Assembly (NCBI GenBank): GCA_028275075.1
Contig: JAQCNK010000300.1
Location: 1 to 5,242, forward strand
Origin: Haloarcula sp.
GTDB lineage: Archaea > Halobacteriota > Halobacteria > Halobacteriales > Haloarculaceae
Length of the DNA: 5,242 bases
Direction: 5' to 3'
Part shown: in pieces, positions 1-5,242 of the stretch
How positions within the stretch are numbered: the stretch's first letter is position 1
Layout: every line of letters begins with the position of its first letter
Translations under genes and position numbers: made by a program
Notes under the pieces: model-generated
What the model saw: only the letters and a program-made list of their open reading frames with translations
Databases searched by the model: none
What the model was told of the DNA's origin: nothing

Positions 1-1
1 C

Positions 2-1147
2 CCCGACCAGTATCGACGGCGCAAAGCCGATAGCCGCGAGCGGTCCGGTGAGCGACCCCGGCAGTGCGCCGTAGTAGCCCGTCGGCACCGGCAGGGGGCT
101 GAGGACGTAGCCGACGAGGACGAAGAGGAGATAGGCGTTAGGCCGGCGCCTGGCCAGCTCCTCGCCTGTCGGCACCGGGGAGTTAGTGCCGGTCCACTTC
201 AGCAGGAGTAGCGTCCCCTCGAAGAGACCGATCATCGTCACTGCGACCATCAGCGGCGCCATCCCAGTCGGATCCGGGCTGAAGACGAAGGCGATGGCCC
301 CGAAGGCACCCCAGAAGTAGAGCCGGCGCTGGACGAGCCATCGACGGGTCACGATTCCCATCATGATGGCCAACATGACGAACAGCGGGATCTGGAAGAC
401 GATAGCGAAAAAGCCCAGCATCAGGATAATGAGGTTGAACGTCTCGCTCAGGCCAAATGCGAGATCGGCGGCGCGGTCGGAGTAGGCGATGAAGTAGTCG
501 AACATCGCCCGCAGTACGAGGAAGTACGCGAAGGCGACGCCGACGGCCGCGAGCACCAGACTCGTCGGCACTGCAGCCAGATAGTAACGGCGCTCACTGG
601 GGTACAGTCCCGGGCGCATGAACAGATAGGTCTCGTAGACGAAGACTGGCAGCGCGATGATGAGGCCCACCAGCGACGCGACTTTCAGCCGCGCGAGGAT
701 GAGTGCCAGCGGGCTGTAGACGTGCGGGCAGTCGGCTCCGGCAGGGCCGGCCGCCTGGCCGCCCTGCTGGACGTTGACGGCGACCCGCGCACAGTCATTT
801 GCCGGCCCGTCGAGGAACGAGTACCAGAGAAAATTGATTAGCTCGTCGGAGGATGGTAGGGTGAGGACGGCGACGCCGGCCATCACGACCAGGACGATGA
901 ACAGCCGCGTGGCCATCTCTTCGACGTGGTCGGCCAGCGGCATCTCCTCGTCATCCGGGGCGCCGGATGGTGCTTCGTTCGACGTGGCCGTCGAGACGGG
1001 CTCGCCGGTCGGCTGGTGGGAGCCAGCAGCCGGCCCCGCGTCGCCCGCTGGCGTCGGGGCTGGAGACATCTCCAGACTCGGATAGACGTCGCTCTCGCGG
1101 CGTGGCACGTCCCAGTCGCGGTCGTCCCCGGCGGTCCCATCAGACAT
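2..1147 (-). CDS. tatC1: Twin-arginine translocase subunit TatC, single-domain form (TatCo type), 3' end outside window
   Basis: TatC is the polytopic core of the Tat translocase in the cytoplasmic membrane; it binds twin-arginine signal peptides and recruits TatA to export folded proteins. The 382 visible codons contain no stop and run off the left edge. Residues 1-66 are a Pro/Ala/Gly-rich, acidic, probably disordered tail. The TatC fold starts with PLADHVEEMATRL (70-82), followed by six membrane segments. The first cytoplasmic loop keeps the signal-peptide docking motif: F176, P179, Y182 and E185-RR align with Escherichia coli F94...E103. FQIPLF (251-256) marks TM4, with Gln252 where E. 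coli has Glu170. SPDP (290-293) and LFE (308-310) are also TatC hallmarks. From about residue 335 at least one more hydrophobic stretch continues to the window edge. The ATG at 1147 is chosen because a BRE/TATA pair lies about 29 bases upstream; internal ATGs (Met27, Met69) are possible but less supported. The symbol is by haloarchaeal convention; some annotations use tatCo. Confidence 0.95.
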   Translation of the reverse strand, partial: MSDGTAGDDRDWDVPRRESDVYPSLEMSPAPTPAGDAGPAAGSHQPTGEPVSTATSNEAPSGAPDDEEMPLADHVEEMATRLFIVLVVMAGVAVLTLPSSDELINFLWYSFLDGPANDCARVAVNVQQGGQAAGPAGADCPHVYSPLALILARLKVASLVGLIIALPVFVYETYLFMRPGLYPSERRYYLAAVPTSLVLAAVGVAFAYFLVLRAMFDYFIAYSDRAADLAFGLSETFNLIILMLGFFAIVFQIPLFVMLAIMMGIVTRRWLVQRRLYFWGAFGAIAFVFSPDPTGMAPLMVAVTMIGLFEGTLLLLKWTGTNSPVPTGEELARRRPNAYLLFVLVGYVLSPLPVPTGYYGALPGSLTGPLAAIGFAPSILVG

Positions 1148-1170
1148 CTGTGACGGGTTTAGATGGAGTG

Positions 1171-1190
1171 TGTTGTAAACTTTCTTTTCG
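1171..1190 (-). promoter_or_regulatory. Probable BRE/TATA promoter of the single-domain tatC
   Basis: On the minus strand a purine-rich BRE-like run, CGAAAAGAAA (1190-1181), is followed directly by GTTTACAAC. The TATA-like TTTACAA occupies 1179-1173 and is centred about 29 bases upstream of the ATG at 1147. It resembles the haloarchaeal TTTAWA box. The spacing would place transcription initiation at or within a few bases of the start codon, giving a leaderless or nearly leaderless mRNA. This is inferred from sequence and spacing only. Confidence 0.55.
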
Positions 1191-1191
1191 A

Positions 1192-1205
1192 GCGAGAGCG
1201 CTCGC
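1192..1205. repeat. Short inverted repeat in the divergent tat control region
   Basis: GCGAG-AGCG-CTCGC forms a perfect 5-base inverted repeat with a 4-base spacer and contains the 8-base palindrome GAGCGCTC (1196-1203). It lies between the two opposing promoter-like elements of the tatC genes, where an operator acting on both would be expected. In GC-rich haloarchaeal DNA such short palindromes also occur by chance, so a regulatory role is only a possibility. Confidence 0.3.
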
Positions 1206-1212
1206 GGGCCAT

Positions 1213-1227
1213 GAACAAATTGATAAC
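1213..1227 (+). promoter_or_regulatory. Possible TATA-type promoter of the tandem tatC
   Basis: An AT-rich island reading GAACAAATTGATAAC stands out from the GC-rich surroundings. Its centre is about 31 bases upstream of the ATG at 1253, the spacing expected for a TATA box driving a nearly leaderless transcript. It matches the haloarchaeal TATA consensus less well than the element on the other strand. It supports the 1253 start over in-frame ATGs at 1163 and 1211, because the latter lies upstream of the element and would leave it inside the coding region. Confidence 0.4.
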
Positions 1228-1252
1228 GGTTAGCCGGTTACCCTCAGGAGAG

Positions 1253-3475
1253 ATGTCGAGCGCCATTGACGAGGACACCGTCCGAACGGTCCAGAGCGGC
1301 CGTGAGACGCTGGGCGCGATGCTTTCGTCCGCCCAATCCAACCTCCAGAAGGTGTTCATTGTCTTCGTCGCCGGCATGATCGGGACCATCTTGGCACTGC
1401 AGTACGGGGCTTGGGACCGCCTGCGTGCTGACCTGCTGTACTCCCAGATGGATCTGACCACCCAGCAGGCGACGAGTATCGTCGCCGTCACCCCCTTCGA
1501 TGTCATTCTGTTGCAAGTGAAAATCGGGGCCGTCATCGGGATTCTGCTATCGGTTCCCCTGGTGGTTTATTTCGGCCGCGACGGGCTCCGTCGCCGTGGC
1601 TGGTGGCCCACCGAACAGATCCCCGCCTGGAAGGGCGCGCTGTTCGTCGTCACCGCGCTTGGGCTGTTCGCCATCGGGGTCGCTTACGCCTACGAGCTGT
1701 TTTTCCCGGTGATGTTTAATTTCCTGGCCAGCAACGCCGACGCTGCCGGCTTCACCCCGCAGTACTCTATTGTCAAGTGGTTCGAGTTCGTTTTCCTGCT
1801 GGCCGTCTCGTTCGGGCTGGCTGCCCAACTGCCCCTCATGATGACGGTGCTCTCGTACACCGGCATCATCCCCTACGAGACCTTCCGCGAGAAGTGGCGA
1901 TTGGCCGTCCTGGGAATCTTCGGCTTCGGAGCCCTCTTCTCCCCGCCGGACCCGTTCACACAGATTATGTGGGCCATGCCGCTCTGTGGGCTCTACGGCC
2001 TCAGCCTCGCGCTCTCGAAGCTCGCGGTGACGGTCAAACGCTCCGGCGACCTCGTGAGCAGTCGCCGGGTCGCCCGACAGGAGTGGAACACCGTTCTCGG
2101 GGCGGCCGTCCTGAGCGGCGGCGCAGTGTATCTACTCCTGACCACGTCGGCCTTCGAGGCGCTCCGGGCTGTCGACGCCGCCGCGGCGCCCTACTCCGGA
2201 CGCCTGGACGGGACCCTCGCCCGACCCGATCTGCTCGGGCTCTCGACGACGGAAACCGCGGTCGCAATCGGCGCCGTCGTCGGCCTCGCGGGCGCTGTGG
2301 CCGCGCTGTACTACCACGTCCTGCAGGCGCTCAATGAGAGTGCCGTCCCCGCCGGTCGGCGCCACGGCGATCCGACAGCTATCGACATCGGCGAGTTGAG
2401 TCCGTCTGCTGTCAGCGTCGCGCCCGAGGAAGCCTTCGAGGCCATGACCGAAGAGGAGGCGCTGAGTCTCGCTGATCAGGCGCTGTCGTCGGACAATCAA
2501 GAGAAAGCCCAAGCCATCCTCGACCGCTGGGACGCCGTCCACGAGGACAGCGACCCGGAAACTGCGGCTGAGATCGGGACGGGAGCCGACGCGGCAGCGA
2601 GCGGCCAGCCGGCGGACGATGACGACAGTAACATCTTCACCGCCACGACGGCCGGAATGGCTGACGCGTTTACCGACGAAGAGACCACCGAAGACGATAT
2701 CGGCGGCTACTACTACGACATCCGGTTTATCCTCGATTCGCTGCTCTCGAAGGCGTTCTGGATACTTGGCGTGTTCGGGGCGGTGCTGGCCGGCGTCTTC
2801 CTCTTCCTCTATCAGGGCGGTATCGGCGCGGTCCGAAAGGTGTTCGTCAACCGTCTCCCCGAGGGGATGCAAGCCGGTGTGGACATCGTGACCCTCCACC
2901 CGGTCGAACACCTCGTCTTTATCGTGAAATTCTCGACAATTGTCGGCGCTGTCGCCGTGATTCCGTTGGTGGCGTACTTCGCCTGGCCGGCGATGAAAGA
3001 CCGCGGGCTCGTCGTTGGCGACCGAAAGATTCTGCTGGTCTGGGGCGGGTCGGTGTTTGGCGCACTCATCGTCGGTAGCCTCGTCGGCTTCCTCTATGTC
3101 GCACCGGTGACTATCTCAGCCATCGCGCGCGACCAGTTGCAGTCCCAGATGATCATCTCCTATCGCATTAGCAGCTTCGGCTGGCTCGTGTTCTTCCTCA
3201 CAGTCGGTATCGGCTTGCTCGCGGAGATCCCCATCACGATGTTCCTGTTCCATCGAGGCGGCATCGTACCGTTCTCGCTGCTGTATGGGCGCTGGCGGGA
3301 AGTCGTCGTCGGCATCGTCACCCTCTCAGCGGTGCTTTCGCCACAGGGCATATTCACCATGTTCCTCGTTGGCATCCCCGTTTCGCTGGCGTACCTGTTC
3401 GGGCTGGCCATCCTGTGGGCGTACACTCTGGGCGGCCGTCGAACGTCAAAGCGTCGTGGCGAGCCGGCCGATTAA
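1253..3475 (+). CDS. tatC2: Twin-arginine translocase subunit TatC, tandem two-domain form (TatCt type)
   Basis: This 740-residue membrane protein contains two TatC domains in one chain, an arrangement known from haloarchaea. Domain 1 (about 20-260) has six membrane segments, AAQLPL in TM4 (Gln192) and SPPDPFTQ (230-237). Two extra hydrophobic segments (about 281-299 and 335-357) follow. Next comes an acidic linker (about 365-485) and then domain 2 (about 486-728), with LLAEIP in TM4 (Glu658) and SPQGIFT (696-702). Six plus two plus six gives 14 segments, so both TatC domains start and end in the cytoplasm and the linker is cytoplasmic. Neither domain keeps the signal-peptide docking F...P...E motif seen in the single-domain protein, so recognition may be divided between the two. 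The ATG at 1253 is preferred: MSSAIDEDTVRTV resembles the family N-terminus, and upstream in-frame ATGs (1163, 1211) add sequence overlapping the promoter region. The GGAG at 1247-1250 is too close to act as a normal ribosome binding site, consistent with a leaderless message. In Haloferax volcanii the tandem protein is essential. Confidence 0.95.
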   Translation: MSSAIDEDTVRTVQSGRETLGAMLSSAQSNLQKVFIVFVAGMIGTILALQYGAWDRLRADLLYSQMDLTTQQATSIVAVTPFDVILLQVKIGAVIGILLSVPLVVYFGRDGLRRRGWWPTEQIPAWKGALFVVTALGLFAIGVAYAYELFFPVMFNFLASNADAAGFTPQYSIVKWFEFVFLLAVSFGLAAQLPLMMTVLSYTGIIPYETFREKWRLAVLGIFGFGALFSPPDPFTQIMWAMPLCGLYGLSLALSKLAVTVKRSGDLVSSRRVARQEWNTVLGAAVLSGGAVYLLLTTSAFEALRAVDAAAAPYSGRLDGTLARPDLLGLSTTETAVAIGAVVGLAGAVAALYYHVLQALNESAVPAGRRHGDPTAIDIGELSPSAVSVAPEEAFEAMTEEEALSLADQALSSDNQEKAQAILDRWDAVHEDSDPETAAEIGTGADAAASGQPADDDDSNIFTATTAGMADAFTDEETTEDDIGGYYYDIRFILDSLLSKAFWILGVFGAVLAGVFLFLYQGGIGAVRKVFVNRLPEGMQAGVDIVTLHPVEHLVFIVKFSTIVGAVAVIPLVAYFAWPAMKDRGLVVGDRKILLVWGGSVFGALIVGSLVGFLYVAPVTISAIARDQLQSQMIISYRISSFGWLVFFLTVGIGLLAEIPITMFLFHRGGIVPFSLLYGRWREVVVGIVTLSAVLSPQGIFTMFLVGIPVSLAYLFGLAILWAYTLGGRRTSKRRGEPAD

Positions 3476-3485
3476 GGGCGATGCG

Positions 3486-3496
3486 ACCGATTTAAG
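3486..3496 (+). promoter_or_regulatory. BRE/TATA promoter of the RHH-transporter pair
   Basis: ACCGATTTAAG contains TTTAAG (3491-3496), close to the haloarchaeal TATA consensus, preceded by a BRE-like CGACCGA. Its centre is about 26 bases upstream of the ATG at 3520. This is the classical geometry for a leaderless haloarchaeal transcript, so the RHH gene probably has its own promoter despite the gap of only 44 bases after tatC2. Readthrough from tatC2 cannot be excluded, since no T-rich terminator is visible in that gap. Confidence 0.6.
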
Positions 3497-3519
3497 CCCG
3501 CCGGCGATATGCTCAGGAT

Positions 3520-3696
3520 ATGCCCAAGATAAGCGTCGAAGTGCCCGCCGAACTGCTGGCGGACATCGACGACCACGTTGGCGAAGACGGGAAGTTCGTC
3601 AACCGCAGCGAGGCGATCCGGGCCTCTATCCGCAAAACGCTCGACATTCTGGACGACATCGACGAACGGCAGGGACGGCTCGATGACGAGCAATGA
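3520..3696 (+). CDS. Small ribbon-helix-helix (CopG/Arc-type) DNA-binding protein
   Basis: The product is a 58-residue acidic protein with a complete ribbon-helix-helix pattern. The beta strand PKISVEVP (2-9) would supply DNA-contacting residues. Helix 1 follows (ELLADIDDHV, 11-20), then a turn containing G24-KFVNRS and helix 2 (SEAIRASIRKTLDILDDI, 30-47). The FVNRSEAIR stretch is the typical RHH signature, with N28-R29-S30 capping helix 2. Proteins of this family act as dimers binding operator DNA; some are antitoxins. There is no toxin-like partner: the next gene is a membrane transporter overlapping it by 14 bases, so the two are likely cotranscribed and translationally coupled. The start is supported by the TATA box about 26 bases upstream. 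Autoregulation or control of the transporter is an inference from position. The gene is short but the fold signature is clear. Confidence 0.88.
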   Translation: MPKISVEVPAELLADIDDHVGEDGKFVNRSEAIRASIRKTLDILDDIDERQGRLDDEQ

Positions 3697-4375
3697 GGAC
3701 CCGCTGCAGGTCGGCCTCATCGCACTGTTTGTCACAGCCCTGGTGGTTGCACAGGTCACCGCCTCGAAACTGCTGGCCTTTTCATTGCCCGTCTCGCTCC
3801 CCGTCGTGGGCGCCCAGCTAGTGATGCCCGGCTCGGCCGTGGCCTACGCACTGACCTTTTTCGCCTCCGATAGCTACACCGAGCTGTACGGTCGCCGGGC
3901 CGCGACTATCGTCGTTAACATCGGCTTCGCGATGAACTTCGTACTGTTGGGGCTGGTCTGGAGCACCATCTACGCGCCCGGCCTCCCGGCGGCTGCACAA
4001 CCGATCGAGCCAGCAGCGTTCCGGCAGGTCCTCGCCGCGAGTACCGGCATCGTCGCCGCCAGCCTCGCGGCATACGTCATCTCACAGAACTGGGACGTGT
4101 TCGTCTTCCACGCCATCGGCAAGTTCACCGGTGGTGACCACCTCTGGCTTCGCAACATCGGCTCGACGGCCTCCAGCCAGCTACTGGATACGGTGATCTT
4201 CATCACCGTCGCCTTCGTCGTCTTCGGGAACACTTCCCTCGAAGGGGCGCTGGCGCTGATTATTGGGCAGTATCTCCTGAAACTCGCCATCGCGCTGGTC
4301 GACACACCCCTGGTCTATGCCGTCGTCGCCTTCGCCCGCGGCCGGGAGCAGGCTGGTCGCCCGACGCCGTGGTGA
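3683..4375 (+). CDS. yhhQ: Queuosine/archaeosine precursor (preQ0) transporter, YhhQ/VUT family
   Basis: This 230-residue protein with about six hydrophobic segments belongs to the YhhQ (DUF165, vitamin-uptake-transporter-like) family. In E. coli, YhhQ imports preQ0 and preQ1 for queuosine in tRNA; in an archaeon the likely product is archaeosine at tRNA position 15, with preQ0 as the imported base. Family hallmarks are visible in order: LTFFASDSYTELYG (57-70), the Q135-NWDVFVFH block (to 143), and WLRNIGSTASSQLLDT (155-170) leading into a membrane segment with VAF (176-178). QYLLKLAIALVDTPLVY (196-212) matches the family C-terminal segment. The ATG at 3683 gives an N-terminus of family-like length directly before the first membrane segment and overlaps the end of the RHH gene by 14 bases; an upstream ATG at 3578 would only add sequence from within that gene. 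Substrate is inferred from family, not from a specific residue. Confidence 0.88.
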   Translation: MTSNEDPLQVGLIALFVTALVVAQVTASKLLAFSLPVSLPVVGAQLVMPGSAVAYALTFFASDSYTELYGRRAATIVVNIGFAMNFVLLGLVWSTIYAPGLPAAAQPIEPAAFRQVLAASTGIVAASLAAYVISQNWDVFVFHAIGKFTGGDHLWLRNIGSTASSQLLDTVIFITVAFVVFGNTSLEGALALIIGQYLLKLAIALVDTPLVYAVVAFARGREQAGRPTPW

Positions 4376-4400
4376 GCGCAGCGAACCGTAGCGAACGACG

Positions 4401-4412
4401 AACGGCCCCGTT
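4401..4412. terminator. Weak inverted repeat in the convergent gap
   Basis: AACGG-CC-CCGTT is a perfect 5-base inverted repeat in the 35-base gap between two converging genes, overlapping the stop codon of the rRNA methyltransferase. Just before it, the motif AGCGAAC occurs twice (4380-4397 region). No T-rich run, the usual archaeal termination signal, follows on either strand, so a terminator role is doubtful. Confidence 0.15.
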
Positions 4413-5205
4413 ATTCGGTCGGCTGCCCGAAGGCAAACCGCGGTTTCACATCGTCAATGTGGACTTCGACCGTCTCGCCCTGTTCGACGCCGCTGACGAA
4501 GACGGTGAACCCATCGACCTTCGCGATGCCGTCGCCCTCTTCACCAATGTCGTCGATAGTCACCGCGACCACATCACCCTCGCGAACGGGCGCTGTGAGG
4601 CGGTGTTTCGCGACGAGATACAGCTCCGATGAGGAGTCTCGCGAGGCGTCAGGGCGCACCTCTCGGACGTACTCAAACTCCGGTTCGATGTCGGCTTTCA
4701 GGTCCTGCAGGTCCTGCCCGTCGAACACCTTCGCGGCGAAGTCCCCACCGGAGTCCAGCAGGTCGGTCGCGACCTCGAAGGCCTGCCGAACCAGATGGAC
4801 CGAGCGAGCGTGGTCGAGGTCGTAGTCCCCGCTCATATTGGGCGCCATATCCGAGAGCACCACGTCGACGGGACCACCACGGGCGTCGGTTCCGGCGCCG
4901 ACGGCGTCGCGGACCGTCTGTTTCGTTTTCTCCTCGGTCATGTCGCCACGGACGTACTCAACGGTCGGTTCGGGGTCCTCGAGATGCTCGATGCGCTGGC
5001 GGTCGACACCGACGACAGTTCCCCGTTCGCCGACACGCTCGGCGGCGACCTGCAACCACCCACCGGGGGCCGCGCCGAGATCGACGACAGTGCGACCCTG
5101 GCCGAGCAGGCCGGCAGTCTCGTCCAGTTGCTGGAGTTTGTACGCCGACCGGGCGCGGTAGCCCTGTTGTTTGGCCTTGTTGTAGTATTCGTCTTTCCCG
5201 CTCAT
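4411..5205 (-). CDS. rlmE: 23S rRNA (uridine-2'-O)-methyltransferase RlmE (FtsJ/RrmJ) with C-terminal TRAM domain
   Basis: The 264-residue cytoplasmic enzyme transfers a methyl group from S-adenosylmethionine to the 2'-OH of the 23S rRNA A-loop uridine equivalent to E. coli U2552. The FtsJ fold spans about 1-202. SAM motif I is VDLGAAPGGW (41-50), with D68 as an acidic SAM-binding candidate in GTVVGVDRQ. The catalytic K-D-K-E tetrad is complete: K23 (SAYKL), D119 (LSDMAPN), K159 (AAKVF) and E194 (SSELYLV). Residues about 205-260 form a TRAM domain (VREGDVVAVTIDDIGEEGDG, then F-V-F-V-S-G and GETVEVHID), an RNA-binding beta barrel absent from E. coli RlmE but usual in haloarchaeal homologues. 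The ATG at 5205 is chosen over the in-frame ATG at 5226: MSGKDEYYNKAKQQGYRARS is the typical family N-terminus, and GGTGA lies 7 bases upstream. It converges on the transporter gene and is transcribed independently. Confidence 0.95.
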   Translation of the reverse strand: MSGKDEYYNKAKQQGYRARSAYKLQQLDETAGLLGQGRTVVDLGAAPGGWLQVAAERVGERGTVVGVDRQRIEHLEDPEPTVEYVRGDMTEEKTKQTVRDAVGAGTDARGGPVDVVLSDMAPNMSGDYDLDHARSVHLVRQAFEVATDLLDSGGDFAAKVFDGQDLQDLKADIEPEFEYVREVRPDASRDSSSELYLVAKHRLTAPVREGDVVAVTIDDIGEEGDGIAKVDGFTVFVSGVEQGETVEVHIDDVKPRFAFGQPTE

Positions 5206-5212
5206 ATGTATC

Positions 5213-5217
5213 TCACC
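5213..5217 (-). promoter_or_regulatory. Shine-Dalgarno site deciding the rlmE start
   Basis: On the minus strand GGTGA (5217-5213) precedes the ATG at 5205 with a 7-base spacer, GATACAT. It is complementary to the UCACC at the 3' end of archaeal 16S rRNA. Unlike the apparently leaderless genes in the window, this message seems to have a leader. No convincing TATA box is visible in the remaining bases, so the promoter may lie beyond the right edge. Confidence 0.5.
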
Positions 5218-5242
5218 GACTCCCACGATACGTTCCGACTGC

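Noticed and set aside
774..1233. Several short open frames opposite the start of the single-domain tatC
   Set aside because: Basic or Ser/Arg-rich shadows of the tatC N-terminal region, without promoter or family features.
1163..1252. N-terminal extension of the tandem TatC from the ATG at 1163 or 1211
   Set aside because: The added residues are basic and not TatC-like, and they overlap promoter-like DNA; the 1253 start fits family and promoter spacing better.
1777..2337. Plus-strand open frame of 186 codons overlapping tatC2 in another frame
   Set aside because: The translation is Arg/Pro/Gly-rich and basic, typical of a shifted reading of a GC-rich gene and unlike the acidic proteome.
2132..2911. 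Minus-strand open frame of 259 codons inside the tandem tatC
   Set aside because: It lies entirely within a well-supported TatC coding region and shows no recognisable domain; long antisense frames are expected in GC-rich haloarchaeal genes.
3520..4375. Toxin-antitoxin module, with the RHH protein as antitoxin
   Set aside because: The overlapping partner is a multi-pass YhhQ transporter, not a RelE, MazF or VapC-like toxin, and no other small gene adjoins it.
4369..4632. Plus-strand frame of 87 codons opposite the end of rlmE
   Set aside because: It mirrors the TRAM-coding part of rlmE, which is strongly supported; the protein-like look comes from the antisense of acidic codons.
4699..4716. 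Tandem 9-base repeat CAGGTCCTG x2
   Set aside because: It encodes Gln-Asp-Leu twice inside rlmE and is explained by the protein sequence; two copies are not a meaningful array.

Overview
The window comes from a halophilic archaeon (Halobacteria). Four observations support this: high G+C with strong third-position GC bias, acidic protein sequences, TATA/BRE elements about 26-30 bases upstream of start codons with almost no leader, and the single-domain plus tandem-domain pair of TatC proteins that is characteristic of haloarchaea. The genus cannot be fixed from the sequence alone; a Haloarcula-like relative is only a guess.

Layout. Bases 2-1147 (minus strand, 3' end outside the window) encode the single-domain TatC of the twin-arginine translocase. 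A 105-base divergent control region (1148-1252) separates it from 1253-3475 (plus), which encodes the tandem TatC: two TatC domains joined by two extra membrane segments and a long acidic cytoplasmic linker. After 44 bases carrying a clear TATA box comes a 58-residue ribbon-helix-helix protein (3520-3696). It overlaps by 14 bases a YhhQ-family queuosine/archaeosine precursor transporter (3683-4375). A convergent gap of 35 bases separates that from a minus-strand RlmE-type 23S rRNA 2'-O-methyltransferase with a C-terminal TRAM domain (4411-5205). The last 37 bases hold only its upstream region.

How the genes work together. The two TatC proteins are the receptor/core subunits of the pathway that exports folded proteins, which is the main export route in haloarchaea. 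They lie head to head and could share control. No TatA gene is in the window. The other genes concern RNA: a likely preQ0 importer feeding archaeosine in tRNA, possibly with its own small regulator, and a ribosomal RNA methyltransferase. Their closeness to the tat genes may be accidental.

Novelty. This is mostly well-populated core genome. The points deserving a second look are the uneven distribution of key TatC residues between the two TatC proteins, the acidic helical linker of the tandem TatC, a cysteine pair in the outer loop of the single-domain TatC, and the overlapping RHH-transporter pair. I found no RNA gene, mobile element, CRISPR array or replication origin.
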